From JACVRW01 sp963757815 (GTDB lineage Bacteria; Actinomycetota; Thermoleophilia; Solirubrobacterales; Thermoleophilaceae): a stretch of 64,000 nt of DNA. This document shows positions 34,305 through 42,029 of this stretch, piece by piece; positions within the stretch are counted from its first letter, which is position 1; the number at the start of each line of letters is the position of its first letter. The notes under the pieces are model-generated. The model made no database searches. It was not told where the DNA came from and was given only the letters and a program-made list of their open reading frames with translations. The position numbers and the translations under genes were made by a program. Location: positions 52,182 through 116,181 of the forward strand of contig CAVWSN010000008.1 of assembly GCA_963757815.1 (NCBI GenBank), read 5' to 3'.

Positions 34305-35140
34305 CCGAGCGGCTCCAGCCGCCGGGAGCGTCCTTCGAAGACCGCGATCTCCCCGACGCCGAGCTCGTCCAGGAGCTCGAGCGCCCGCCCGTACTCGAAC
34401 CCGAGCTGCTCTGGCAGGTGGGCGTCGCTCGACAGCGCCACCGGCCGGCCGGCCTCGAGGCACATCTCGAGGAAGGCGCGGGCTGGATAGATCTCCAGGG
34501 CGGGCTTCCTCAGCCCTGCGGTAGACACTTCTACCGCAACATCAGACTCCGCGATCCCGTCCATCGCGCGCTCGTAGAAGCGGCGCAGGTCGCCGTCCGG
34601 CACCGGCACCTCGGGCCCCCAGACCTTCACGAGGTCGGGATGGGCGAGGATGTCGAACATCCCGGTGCGGGCCGCCTCGCCGAGCGTTTCGAAGTAGCGC
34701 GCCCAGACCTTGTCCGGGTCGCTCGAGCGCCAGACGTCCCACTCCTCCCAGTCGGGCTCCCCGTGCAGGTCGACCGCCTCGTCGGAGAGGAAGTGGATCG
34801 ATCCGACGACGTAGTCCCAGGGGCGCCCTTCGAGCAGGTTCGCCACACGGTCCTCGCGGCCGGGCAGGTAGTCCGCCTCGATGCCGACCTTGAGTCCCGA
34901 GTCGCGCACGAAGTCGCAGTACTCGTCGAGGTCGTCCCGCGCCCAGTGGCGGTACCAGGGATGGGTCCAGATCTCGAGCGACTGGACGAAGCGATGGATG
35001 TGCTCGGCCACGCCGAGCTCCTCGATACCGCGCTCGTCCGCGGACTCCCGGTAGCGGTCGACGTTCGCCTGCGTGAAGTAGCGCTCGGCGGTCGAGCCCT
35101 CCTCGTCCGGGCGCAGGTGGACGTGGTAGTCGGTCAGCAC
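34301..35140 (-). CDS. PHP-domain phosphoesterase (histidinol-phosphatase HisK-like)
   Basis: 279 aa. PHP metal motifs: DYHVHLRP at the N-terminus, GVAEHIHRF, VGSIHFLSDEAVD, FDILAHPDLVKVWG and ALSSDAHLPEQLG. These match the histidinol-phosphate phosphatase branch of the PHP family, but other phosphate monoesters are possible. It overlaps ispD by 7 bases and ispF by 4 and is thus an insertion inside the isoprenoid pair. No other histidine genes are in the window. Confidence 0.88.
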   Translation of the reverse strand: MLTDYHVHLRPDEEGSTAERYFTQANVDRYRESADERGIEELGVAEHIHRFVQSLEIWTHPWYRHWARDDLDEYCDFVRDSGLKVGIEADYLPGREDRVANLLEGRPWDYVVGSIHFLSDEAVDLHGEPDWEEWDVWRSSDPDKVWARYFETLGEAARTGMFDILAHPDLVKVWGPEVPVPDGDLRRFYERAMDGIAESDVAVEVSTAGLRKPALEIYPARAFLEMCLEAGRPVALSSDAHLPEQLGFEYGRALELLDELGVGEIAVFEGRSRRLEPLG

Positions 35141-35766
35141 AGGAGCGCCTCGGCGATCCGCAGATCGGACGTGCGCGTGATCTTGATGTTCTCGGGCGGC
35201 GCCTCCACCACCCTCACCGTTCCGCCCATCTCCTCGACGAGCGACGCATCGTCCGTGGCCGCGGCGAGGGCGGCCGCGTCACGGGCGAGTGCCCTCCGCA
35301 GGACGTCCGCCCGGAAGGCCTGCGGGGTCTGGATGCGCCACAGGGCCGAGCGATCGAGCGTGCGCAATACGCGCCCGTCCGCGGCGGCCTCCTTGACCGT
35401 GTCGGTCATGCGCGCCGCCGCGACCGCGCCGTCCACGCCGGGCTCGAGGGCCGCCACGCAGCGCTCCACCAGCTCGCGGGTCAGAAGCGGCCGGGCCGCG
35501 TCGTGGACGACGGCAATGGTGGCCTCGGGCGCCGCCTCCAGCGCGTTGCGCACAGACGCCGAGCGCGAGTCGCCCCCACGGACGCGATCCGGGCCCTCGT
35601 CCCAGCCCTCCGGTGCGGCGACGATCACGCGGTCGCAGACCGCCTCCAGCACCTCGAGGCTCCATTCGACGAGCGGACGGCCGGCACAAACGACGAACGC
35701 CTTGGGCCGGTCGGCACCAAGGCGTTCGCCAGTTCCGCCGGCGGGGACTATCCCCACGACGGTCAT
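35134..35766 (-). CDS. ispD: 2-C-methyl-D-erythritol 4-phosphate cytidylyltransferase IspD
   Basis: 210 aa. Nucleotide-binding start IVPAGGTGERLGADRPKAF, then AVVHDAARPLLTRELV, DTVKEA, LWRIQTPQAF, and TDDASLVEEMG with the closing ENIKITRTSDLRIAEALL. It transfers CMP to methylerythritol phosphate. It lies 12 bases after carD on the same strand; carD next to ispD-ispF is conserved across actinobacteria. Confidence 0.96.
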   Translation of the reverse strand: MTVVGIVPAGGTGERLGADRPKAFVVCAGRPLVEWSLEVLEAVCDRVIVAAPEGWDEGPDRVRGGDSRSASVRNALEAAPEATIAVVHDAARPLLTRELVERCVAALEPGVDGAVAAARMTDTVKEAAADGRVLRTLDRSALWRIQTPQAFRADVLRRALARDAAALAAATDDASLVEEMGGTVRVVEAPPENIKITRTSDLRIAEALLC

Positions 35767-35778
35767 ATTTGTGTCGTC

Positions 35779-36390
35779 CTAGGCCGTGGCCGCGGCGCCG
35801 TTCCGGCTCTCGTGCGCCTCGGAGATCAGCTCCTCGAGATGCGTCTCCGCCTCGTCCTCCTCCATGTCGAGCGCGTACATCAGCTCGGACGCCAGGATCT
35901 TCTTGGCGCGGGTGTACATCTGCTTCTCGCCCGTCGAAAGACCCTTCTCGGTCTCCCGGATGGCGAGGTTGCGGACGACCTCGGCCAGCTCGAACACGTC
36001 CCCGGTCTTGATCTTCTCGCGGTTGTGCTTGAAGCGCCGGTTCCAGTTCTTGGGCATCTGGCTGACGTCGTCGCGGAGGACCGACAGGACCTTCCGTACG
36101 TCTTCCTCCCCGATCACGCGCCGTAGGCCCGCCTTGTCGGCGTTGCAGCACGGGACCATGACGGTCATGTCGTTATGAAGGATCTTGATGGTCAGGTACT
36201 CGCGGTTCTCGCCGAGCACCTCCTTCATCTCCTTCTTCAGGACCTTGCCGGCCCCATGATGGGGATACACGACCTGGTCGCCGATCTCGTACTCGGCCGG
36301 CGGCCGCGCGATCTCGAGGTCCTCTACAACAAATTCCTCTTCCAACACTACGTCGCTGATGGCTTCCCTCCTACGTAAGACACGGCGCAT
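35779..36390 (-). CDS. carD: CarD-family transcription regulator
   Basis: 203 aa with the RNA polymerase interacting domain (YEIGDQVVYPHHGAGKVLKKE) and a C-terminal helical DNA-binding domain (LMYALDMEEDEAETHLEELI). It stabilises open promoter complexes and regulates rRNA transcription in mycobacteria. About 35 residues precede the domain, longer than in typical CarD. AGGAGG ends 6 bases before an in-frame ATC (codon at 36358-36360), hinting at a shorter product from a non-standard start; ATG 36390 has only a weak, distant AAGGA. It lies 18 bases after disA. Confidence 0.93.
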   Translation of the reverse strand: MRRVLRRREAISDVVLEEEFVVEDLEIARPPAEYEIGDQVVYPHHGAGKVLKKEMKEVLGENREYLTIKILHNDMTVMVPCCNADKAGLRRVIGEEDVRKVLSVLRDDVSQMPKNWNRRFKHNREKIKTGDVFELAEVVRNLAIRETEKGLSTGEKQMYTRAKKILASELMYALDMEEDEAETHLEELISEAHESRNGAAATA

Positions 36391-36408
36391 CCGGGCGCCG
36401 GTTCCTTT

Positions 36409-37518
36409 TCAGGTTTGCAGATACCGGTCCACGAGGTTGATCTCCTGCAGCCGGCGAAGGCCCTCGCGTATGTCCTTCGCCCGCATGTCACCCACGCCTT
36501 CCACGGACTCGAGCTCCGAGTCCGAGGCAGCGAGGATCTCGTCAAGCCCTGAGAATTCGCTCACAATCGATTGCACGACCATCTTCGGGAGCCTTGGAAT
36601 GCGCCCGAGGATGCGGTGGCCGCGCGGCGAGGCGGGGTGATCCAGGGTGTTCAGCTTCCGGTCGTAGCCGAGAAGCTCGGCCAGGCGGCCGAAGTCGAGC
36701 AAGTCCTGGTGAGGCAGCCTGGCAAGCGAGTCCAGCACGACGGCGAACCCCTCCTCCGAGGGCTCGCCGATGTAGTCACGCACGAGCGCCGACTTGTCGG
36801 CGGCTACGCCGACCATGGTCTCCTCGAGCTGCATCTCGATCAGGCGTCCCTCCGCGCCCAACTCGACGATGTAGCGCTCGATCTCGACCGCCATGCGCGT
36901 GACGAGCTCCGCCCGCTGAAGCACGGTGAGCACGTCGTGCAAGGTGACGCCGCCCTCGAACTCGAGGGCGGTCAGGCGAGTCGAAACCTGGTCGAGGCGG
37001 CTGCGGTACTTGTCGAGGGTGGCGAGCGCCTGATTGGCCTTGGCGAGCACCACGGGGATGTCCTCGAGGATGTACTTGGCGCCGTCGAGGTAGAGCGAGA
37101 CGACGCTGCGACTCGCCGAGATGGCGATCACGAGCGCGTCGGTCTGCTTCGAGACGCGCTCGGCGGTCCGATGGCGGGTGCCGGTCTCGAGCGAGAGGAT
37201 CGTCGGATCGGGCATCAGCTGGACGTTCGCCCAGAGGATCTTCGTGCCGTTCGAGGCAAGCACGATCCCCCCGTCCATTTTCGCGAGCTGGTACAGCAGA
37301 GCCGGGGTGTAGTCCACATCGAGCTTCACCCCACCCGAGAGCAGGAACGAGAGCTCTTCCGACTCCCCGATGCAGATCAGGGCGCCAGTCCTCCCCTGGA
37401 CGATGCTGTCTACGCCCTCCCGCACCGCGGTGCCCGGGGCCACCATCTCCAGGGCCCGGACGAGCCTCGGTTCCTGCCGCGCCTCGAGCTCTGCGACGTC
37501 GTCTCCGGCGTACGGCAT
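36409..37518 (-). CDS. disA: Diadenylate cyclase DisA (c-di-AMP synthase, DNA-integrity scanner)
   Basis: About 369 aa. DAC domain with LLYQLAKMDGGIVL (DGG where most DisA have DGA) and the intact TGTRHRTAER (RHR) motif, a linker helix region, and a C-terminal helix-hairpin-helix domain (LESVEGVGDMRAKDIREGL). It makes c-di-AMP and binds branched DNA. I prefer ATG 37518 because TAGAAT (complement of 37527-37532) ends 8 bases before it; TTG 37527 overlaps that -10 box. It heads the disA-carD-ispD-PHP-ispF-amidase-cysS-rlmB operon. Confidence 0.95.
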   Translation of the reverse strand: MPYAGDDVAELEARQEPRLVRALEMVAPGTAVREGVDSIVQGRTGALICIGESEELSFLLSGGVKLDVDYTPALLYQLAKMDGGIVLASNGTKILWANVQLMPDPTILSLETGTRHRTAERVSKQTDALVIAISASRSVVSLYLDGAKYILEDIPVVLAKANQALATLDKYRSRLDQVSTRLTALEFEGGVTLHDVLTVLQRAELVTRMAVEIERYIVELGAEGRLIEMQLEETMVGVAADKSALVRDYIGEPSEEGFAVVLDSLARLPHQDLLDFGRLAELLGYDRKLNTLDHPASPRGHRILGRIPRLPKMVVQSIVSEFSGLDEILAASDSELESVEGVGDMRAKDIREGLRRLQEINLVDRYLQT

Positions 37519-37579
37519 GAAGGCCAATTCTACGTGAATCAGGTTGATACCACGTTATTTACCCGGCTTTGCAGGCAAA

Positions 37580-38899
37580 TCACGGCCCGCTGAAGCCAGG
37601 GATCCAGCTCGTTCCGGCGAGCGGCACACGGGCCATCGCGGCCGCTTCGAGCGTGAGCGCAACGAGGTCCTCCGGCTCGAGGTTGTGGAGGTGCGACTTG
37701 CCGCAGCCACGAGCCAGCGTCTGCGCCTCCAGCACCATCGTGCGCAGGTAATTGGCGAGCCTGCGGCCCCCGAGCTCGGGATCGAAATGGGCGGCCAGCT
37801 CGTCGTCCTGGGTCGAGATCCCGGCGGGGTCGCGGCCCTCGTGCCAGTCGTCGTAGAAGCCCGCGGCACTGCCGATCTCGGCGTACCCCTCGTCGTACTC
37901 GGGCGAGTTGTCACCGAGCGCGATGATGGCCGCAACGCCGATCGACACCGCGTCTGCCCCGAGCGCAAGCGCCTTGGCAACGTCGGCCCCGCTCCTGATC
38001 CCGCCGGACACGACCAGCTGAACCTTGCGGTGGACGCCGAGCTCGAGCAGTGCGTCGACCGCCGGCCGGATCGCCGCGAGCGTGGGAATCCCCACGTGCT
38101 CGATGAACACCTCCTGGGTGGCGGCGGTCCCGCCCTGCATGCCGTCGAGAACGACCACGTCGGCGCCCGCCTTGACCGCCAGCGCGGTGTCGTAGTAGGG
38201 CCGCGTGGCCCCCACCTTGATGAAGATGGGCTTCTCCCAGTCGGTGATCTCGCGCAGCTCGCCGATCTTGATCTCGAGGTCGTCAGGCCCGGTCCAGTCG
38301 GGGTGCCGGCACGCGCTCCGCTGGTCGATCCCCTTCGGGAGGTCGCGCATCTCGGCCACCCGGTCCGAGATCTTCTGCCCGAGCAGCATGCCGCCGCCGC
38401 CCGGTTTCGCGCCCTGCCCGACCACGACCTCGATCGCATCGGCCTTGCGCAGGTCGTCCGGGTTCATCCCGTAGCGGGAGGGCAGCAGCTGATAGACGAG
38501 CAGCTCCGAGTGCCCGCGCTCCTCGGGGGTCATGCCGCCGTCGCCGGTGGTGGTGCTCGTCCCGACCGCGCTGGCCCCTCGACCCAGCGCCTCCTTGGCG
38601 GGCGCCGACAACGCTCCGAAGCTCATCCCCGCGATCGTGATCGGGATCCTCAGGTGGAGCGGCCGCTTGGCGTGGCGGTCGCCGAGGACGACGTCCGTGT
38701 CGCAGCGCTCGCGATAGCCCTCGAGCGGATAGCGGGACATGCTTGCGCCGAGGAAGAGGAGGTCGTCGAAGTGCGGCACTTGCCGCTTGGCGCCGAAGCC
38801 CCGGATGTCGTAGATGCCCTCGCGGGCAGCGCGCTGGATCTCGTGGATCGTGTGGCGATCGAAGAGGGCGGACTCGCGGAGGGAGGGCGCGACGTTCAT
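37580..38899 (-). CDS. FMN-binding glutamate synthase-like domain protein (GltB2 / GlxD / MgsC type)
   Basis: 439 aa. TIM-barrel of the glutamate synthase central/FMN domain: PITIAGMSFGALSAPAKEAL, GTSTTTGDGGMTPEERGHSELLVYQ, GQGAKPGGGGMLLG, then VVLDGMQGGTAATQEVF, VVSGGIRSGADVAKALALGADAVSIG. The cysteine-rich Fe-S motif follows near residue 395 (LARGCGKSHLHNL). It is the third of three genes that split the glutamate synthase large subunit. Such sets form N-methylglutamate synthase or related enzymes; the true product is not decidable here. The start overlaps the upstream stop by one base. Confidence 0.9.
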   Translation of the reverse strand: MNVAPSLRESALFDRHTIHEIQRAAREGIYDIRGFGAKRQVPHFDDLLFLGASMSRYPLEGYRERCDTDVVLGDRHAKRPLHLRIPITIAGMSFGALSAPAKEALGRGASAVGTSTTTGDGGMTPEERGHSELLVYQLLPSRYGMNPDDLRKADAIEVVVGQGAKPGGGGMLLGQKISDRVAEMRDLPKGIDQRSACRHPDWTGPDDLEIKIGELREITDWEKPIFIKVGATRPYYDTALAVKAGADVVVLDGMQGGTAATQEVFIEHVGIPTLAAIRPAVDALLELGVHRKVQLVVSGGIRSGADVAKALALGADAVSIGVAAIIALGDNSPEYDEGYAEIGSAAGFYDDWHEGRDPAGISTQDDELAAHFDPELGGRRLANYLRTMVLEAQTLARGCGKSHLHNLEPEDLVALTLEAAAMARVPLAGTSWIPGFSGP

Positions 38900-39576
38900 C
38901 AGTACTCGCCGGCGTTGTCCACGTCGAAGTTGTAGAGACGCCGCGCGGATCCGTAGCGCCGGAAGGCCGCGGGGTCGAGGTCGCCGGCGCCGGCGCGATC
39001 GAGGAGCTCGCCGAGCTCGGCGCGGTGCTCGTCGCGCATCTCCTTCTCGACGCAATCCGCCCCCAGGCCGGCAATCTCGCCGCGCACGTAGAGGCGTGCC
39101 TCGTAGATCGAGTCCCCGAGGGCGTCGCCCGCGTCCCCGCACACGACCAGGCGCCCCTTCTGCGCCATGAAGGCGCTCATGTGGCCGACCGAGCCGCGCA
39201 CGACGATGTCCACGCCCTTCATCGAGATGCCGCAGCGCGCGGACGCGTCGCCGTTGACGACCACGAGCCCGCCGCGCCCGGTCGCCCCCGCGGACTGGCT
39301 TGCGTTGCCCTCGACGACCACGGTCCCCGACATGATGTTCTCGGCCAGCCCCACGCCGCAGTTCCCGTTGACCCGGACGGCCGCCTTCTTGTTCATGCCG
39401 GCGCAGTAGTAGCCCACGTGACCCTCGATCTCGACGTCGAGCGGAGCGTCGATCCCGACCGCTACGGCGTGCGCGCCGCGCGGGTTGAGGATGCGCCAAC
39501 GCCCGCTCACGCCCTCGGCGTGGAGTGCCTGGTTCAGTTCACGGAGAGGCGTGACCGCGAGGTCCACCTCCGTCAC
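38899..39576 (-). CDS. GXGXG-domain glutamate synthase subunit 3 protein (GlxC / MgsB type)
   Basis: 225 aa from GTG 39576. The right-handed beta-helix of the glutamate synthase C-terminal domain is evident from repeated G-x-x-G-x-G turns: IEGHVGYYCAGMNKKAAVRV, GNCGVGLAENIMSGTVVVEG, GATGRGGLVVVNGDASARCG and MKGVDIVVRGSVGHMSAFMA. It bridges the amidotransferase and FMN proteins in split glutamate synthase-like enzymes. It overlaps the glutaminase gene by 4 bases. Confidence 0.9.
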   Translation of the reverse strand: MTEVDLAVTPLRELNQALHAEGVSGRWRILNPRGAHAVAVGIDAPLDVEIEGHVGYYCAGMNKKAAVRVNGNCGVGLAENIMSGTVVVEGNASQSAGATGRGGLVVVNGDASARCGISMKGVDIVVRGSVGHMSAFMAQKGRLVVCGDAGDALGDSIYEARLYVRGEIAGLGADCVEKEMRDEHRAELGELLDRAGAGDLDPAAFRRYGSARRLYNFDVDNAGEY

Positions 39577-40478
39577 GACACTCGCTGTCGCTCCCACGAG
39601 TACACCCGCCCGGGCTCGGGCTCCCACATCCGCGCTTCGTCCGCGCCGGGCAGGGTCGCGATCGCGCGGTACTCGGAGGCCATCGCAACCCAGGCGTCGG
39701 TCTCCGCCATCACGGCGGGCTTGCACGCGATCGGGTCGCGCAGCACGGCGAAGCCGTCGACCGTGCCGACGGCGAAGGTGTAGAAGCCGTCGAGGTCATC
39801 GAGGCAGCCTTCGAGCGCCTCCTCCAGCGAGGCGCCCTCGCGCATCCTCCAGGTCAGGTAGCCCGCCGCCACCTCCGAGTCGTTCTCGGTCTGGAACTCG
39901 ATTCCCTCCGCACGCAGCCGCTCGCGCAGGCGATTGTGGTTCGACAGCGAGCCGTTGTGCACGAGGCAGAGGTCGAGCCCGGTCGAGAAAGGGTGCGAGC
40001 CGTCGGTCGTGACCTTCGACTCGGTGGCCATCCGCGTGTGGCCGAGCGCGTGGCTGCCGGACAGCTCGGCGAACGCGAAGCGCTCGAGGAAGTCCGCGGG
40101 GTGGCCCGCCTCCTTGTAGATCTCGATCGCCTCGCCGGCGCTCATCACGCGGACCTCCGGATAGCGCTCGTGCAGCCAGGACACGGCGCTCGCGGCGTCG
40201 GTGTCGACCGTGACGACGGCGTGGCTCGCGCGCACCTCGGTCGCGCCCGCGCCGAATGCCGCGTCCAGAGCGTCGCGGACCCCGGTCCAGTCGTAGCCGC
40301 TCGCCGACGCGTGCAGGGTGAGCTTCGCGGAGCCGGCCGGGGCGGGATCACGGTAGATCGCCACACCCGCGCTGTCCGGCCCGCGGTCGCCGAGCTGGAG
40401 CAGCATGTCCCCCAGATGGCGTCCGAGCGACTCGCTCACCTCCGGCGACTTGCTGAACAGGCCTGCTATTCCGCACAT
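39573..40478 (-). CDS. Class II glutamine amidotransferase (GlxB / MgsA type)
   Basis: 301 aa. The N-terminal nucleophile is MCGIAGLFSK (Cys2), with LGDRGPDSAGVAIY, HTRMATESKVTTDGSHPF, and LVHNGSLSNHNRLRERL as the glutaminase active-site blocks. It supplies ammonia to the GXGXG/FMN partners downstream. First gene of the three-gene operon, divergent from the type III glutamine synthetase across a 175-base region with three copies of a TGTG-N7-CACA element. Confidence 0.92.
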   Translation of the reverse strand: MCGIAGLFSKSPEVSESLGRHLGDMLLQLGDRGPDSAGVAIYRDPAPAGSAKLTLHASASGYDWTGVRDALDAAFGAGATEVRASHAVVTVDTDAASAVSWLHERYPEVRVMSAGEAIEIYKEAGHPADFLERFAFAELSGSHALGHTRMATESKVTTDGSHPFSTGLDLCLVHNGSLSNHNRLRERLRAEGIEFQTENDSEVAAGYLTWRMREGASLEEALEGCLDDLDGFYTFAVGTVDGFAVLRDPIACKPAVMAETDAWVAMASEYRAIATLPGADEARMWEPEPGRVYSWERQRVS

Positions 40479-40551
40479 GGTCTGCGAACGAGTCTAGGCA
40501 GGCCCCTTCGGGCCTCCCATGGTCCCCCACCAACAATTACCCGGGCAGATA

Positions 40552-40616
40552 TGTGCGGATCGCACACCTGTACGGGGTACACATCGCTCTGCGGCGAAAG
40601 GTGTGCGGGCCCCACA
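40552..40616. promoter_or_regulatory. Array of three TGTG-N7-CACA operator sites upstream of glnT
   Basis: Sites at 40552-40566 (TGTGCGGATCGCACA), 40569-40583 (TGTACGGGGTACACA) and 40602-40616 (TGTGCGGGCCCCACA). The last abuts the putative -35 box TTGGCC (40617-40622), placing its centre near -44 from the start point; site 2 is 33 bp further up. The same motif, same 33-bp spacing and same -35 contact occur at the amtB promoter (46071-46118). Confidence 0.75.
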
Positions 40617-40646
40617 TTGGCCGCCACCGTGGGCAGCCTGTACGTT
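40617..40646 (+). promoter_or_regulatory. Promoter of the type III glutamine synthetase gene
   Basis: -35 TTGGCC (40617-40622), 18-base spacer, -10 TACGTT (40641-40646). The -10 ends 6 bases before the ATG at 40653, so transcription should start at the A of the ATG, giving a leaderless mRNA. No ribosome binding site is present, consistent with this. Confidence 0.6.
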
Positions 40647-40652
40647 CCCGCC

Positions 40653-42029
40653 ATGACCGAGCCACTCAGCGCGCCGAGCTCCCGGGAGGACGTCGAGCGC
40701 CACCTCCGTGAGAACGACGTCGAGTTCCTGTTCGCCCAGTTCGTGGACATGCACGGCAAGCCGAGCGCCAAGCTCGTGCCGGCACGCCACCTGGACACGC
40801 TCCTGAGCGACGGCGCCGGCTTCGCGGGCTTTGCCGCCGGGGCGATCGGGCAACAGCCGAACGACCCGGACATGGCGGCGATGCCGGACATCCGCTCGCT
40901 CACCCCGCTGCCCTGGAAACCGAGCGTCGCCCGCTTCGCGTGTGACGTCCACGTGGAGGGCGAGGAGTGGCCGTACTGCCCGCGCACGATCCTGCGCCGC
41001 CAGCTCGACCGGGCGCGCGAGCTCGGCTACGAGTTCATGCTGGGCATAGAGCTCGAGTACTTCCTCGTCAGGCTCCACGAGGACGGCACGATCGAGCTGG
41101 CCGACCGGCTCGACACGCTAGACCAGCCCTGTTACGACATGCGCGCGCTCACGCGCAACCTCGACTTCATGTCCGAGATCTCGCGCTACGTGACGCAGCT
41201 TGGTTGGAACAACTACGCCAACGACCACGAGGACGCGAACGGGCAGTTCGAGCAGAACTTCGATTTCACGGACGCGCTCGGCACCTGCGACCGCGCGATC
41301 TTCTTCCGCTACATGGTCGAGTCGCTGGCCCAGGAGCGGGGCCTGATCGCGACGTTCATGCCGAAGCCGTTCGCACACCTCACCGGCAACGGCTGCCACT
41401 TCCACATGAGCCTCTGGCGCGACGGCGAGAACGCCTTCGAGTGCGACCCTGCCGACGACCCGCGCGGGATGGGTCTGACGGAGGAGGCCTACAGGTTCAT
41501 CGGCGGCCTGAAGGCCCATGCCAAGGCCTACATCGCGATCACCGCCCCGACGATCAGCTCGTACAAGCGGCTCGTGGTCGGCACGCGGAGCGGCTCGAGC
41601 TGGGCGCCGGTCTACGTGAGCTACGGCTACAACAACCGCACCCAGATGCTGCGCATCCCGGCCGCCGGACGCGTCGAGGACAGGACCGTCGACGGCTCCT
41701 GCAACCCCTACCTGGGCGCGGCGGCGGTCCTGGCCGCGGGCCTCGACGGCATCGAGCGCGAGCTCGACCCCGGCGAGCCCACCACCGAGCTCAACCTCCA
41801 CGAGCTCACCGACGAGCGCCGCGAGGAGCTCGGCATCGAGCTGCTACCCGCGAACCTGCTCGACGCCACCCGCGAGCTCGAGCGCTGCGATGTGCTCCGC
41901 AAGGCGCTCGGCAACACCGGCCGCGAGGACTACGTCGACTACTTCGTCAAGACCAAGCGCGAGGAGTGGGACGACTGGCACAACGGGGTCACGCAGTGGG
42001 AGGTGGACCGCTACCTCCAGCTGTTCTGA
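40653..42029 (+). CDS. glnT: Type III glutamate-ammonia ligase (GlnT; possible gamma-glutamylmethylamide synthetase)
   Basis: 458 aa. Glutamine-synthetase fold: LFAQFVDMHGKPSAKLVP in the N-domain, MLGIELEYFLV (metal Glu), NGCHFHMSLW, and SSWAPVYVSYGYNNRTQMLRIP. The sequence belongs to the GlnT/GMAS branch rather than GlnA. With the divergent split glutamate-synthase-like trio it resembles the gamma-glutamylmethylamide/N-methylglutamate route for methylamine, but the N-methylglutamate dehydrogenase genes of that route are not in the window; simple ammonium assimilation remains possible. The promoter looks leaderless and activator-dependent. Confidence 0.9.
   Translation: MTEPLSAPSSREDVERHLRENDVEFLFAQFVDMHGKPSAKLVPARHLDTLLSDGAGFAGFAAGAIGQQPNDPDMAAMPDIRSLTPLPWKPSVARFACDVHVEGEEWPYCPRTILRRQLDRARELGYEFMLGIELEYFLVRLHEDGTIELADRLDTLDQPCYDMRALTRNLDFMSEISRYVTQLGWNNYANDHEDANGQFEQNFDFTDALGTCDRAIFFRYMVESLAQERGLIATFMPKPFAHLTGNGCHFHMSLWRDGENAFECDPADDPRGMGLTEEAYRFIGGLKAHAKAYIAITAPTISSYKRLVVGTRSGSSWAPVYVSYGYNNRTQMLRIPAAGRVEDRTVDGSCNPYLGAAAVLAAGLDGIERELDPGEPTTELNLHELTDERREELGIELLPANLLDATRELERCDVLRKALGNTGREDYVDYFVKTKREEWDDWHNGVTQWEVDRYLQLF

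Noticed and set aside
37580..40478. Conventional glutamate synthase GltB/GltD
   Set aside because: The large-subunit domains are on three separate short genes and no GltD-type small subunit is present.
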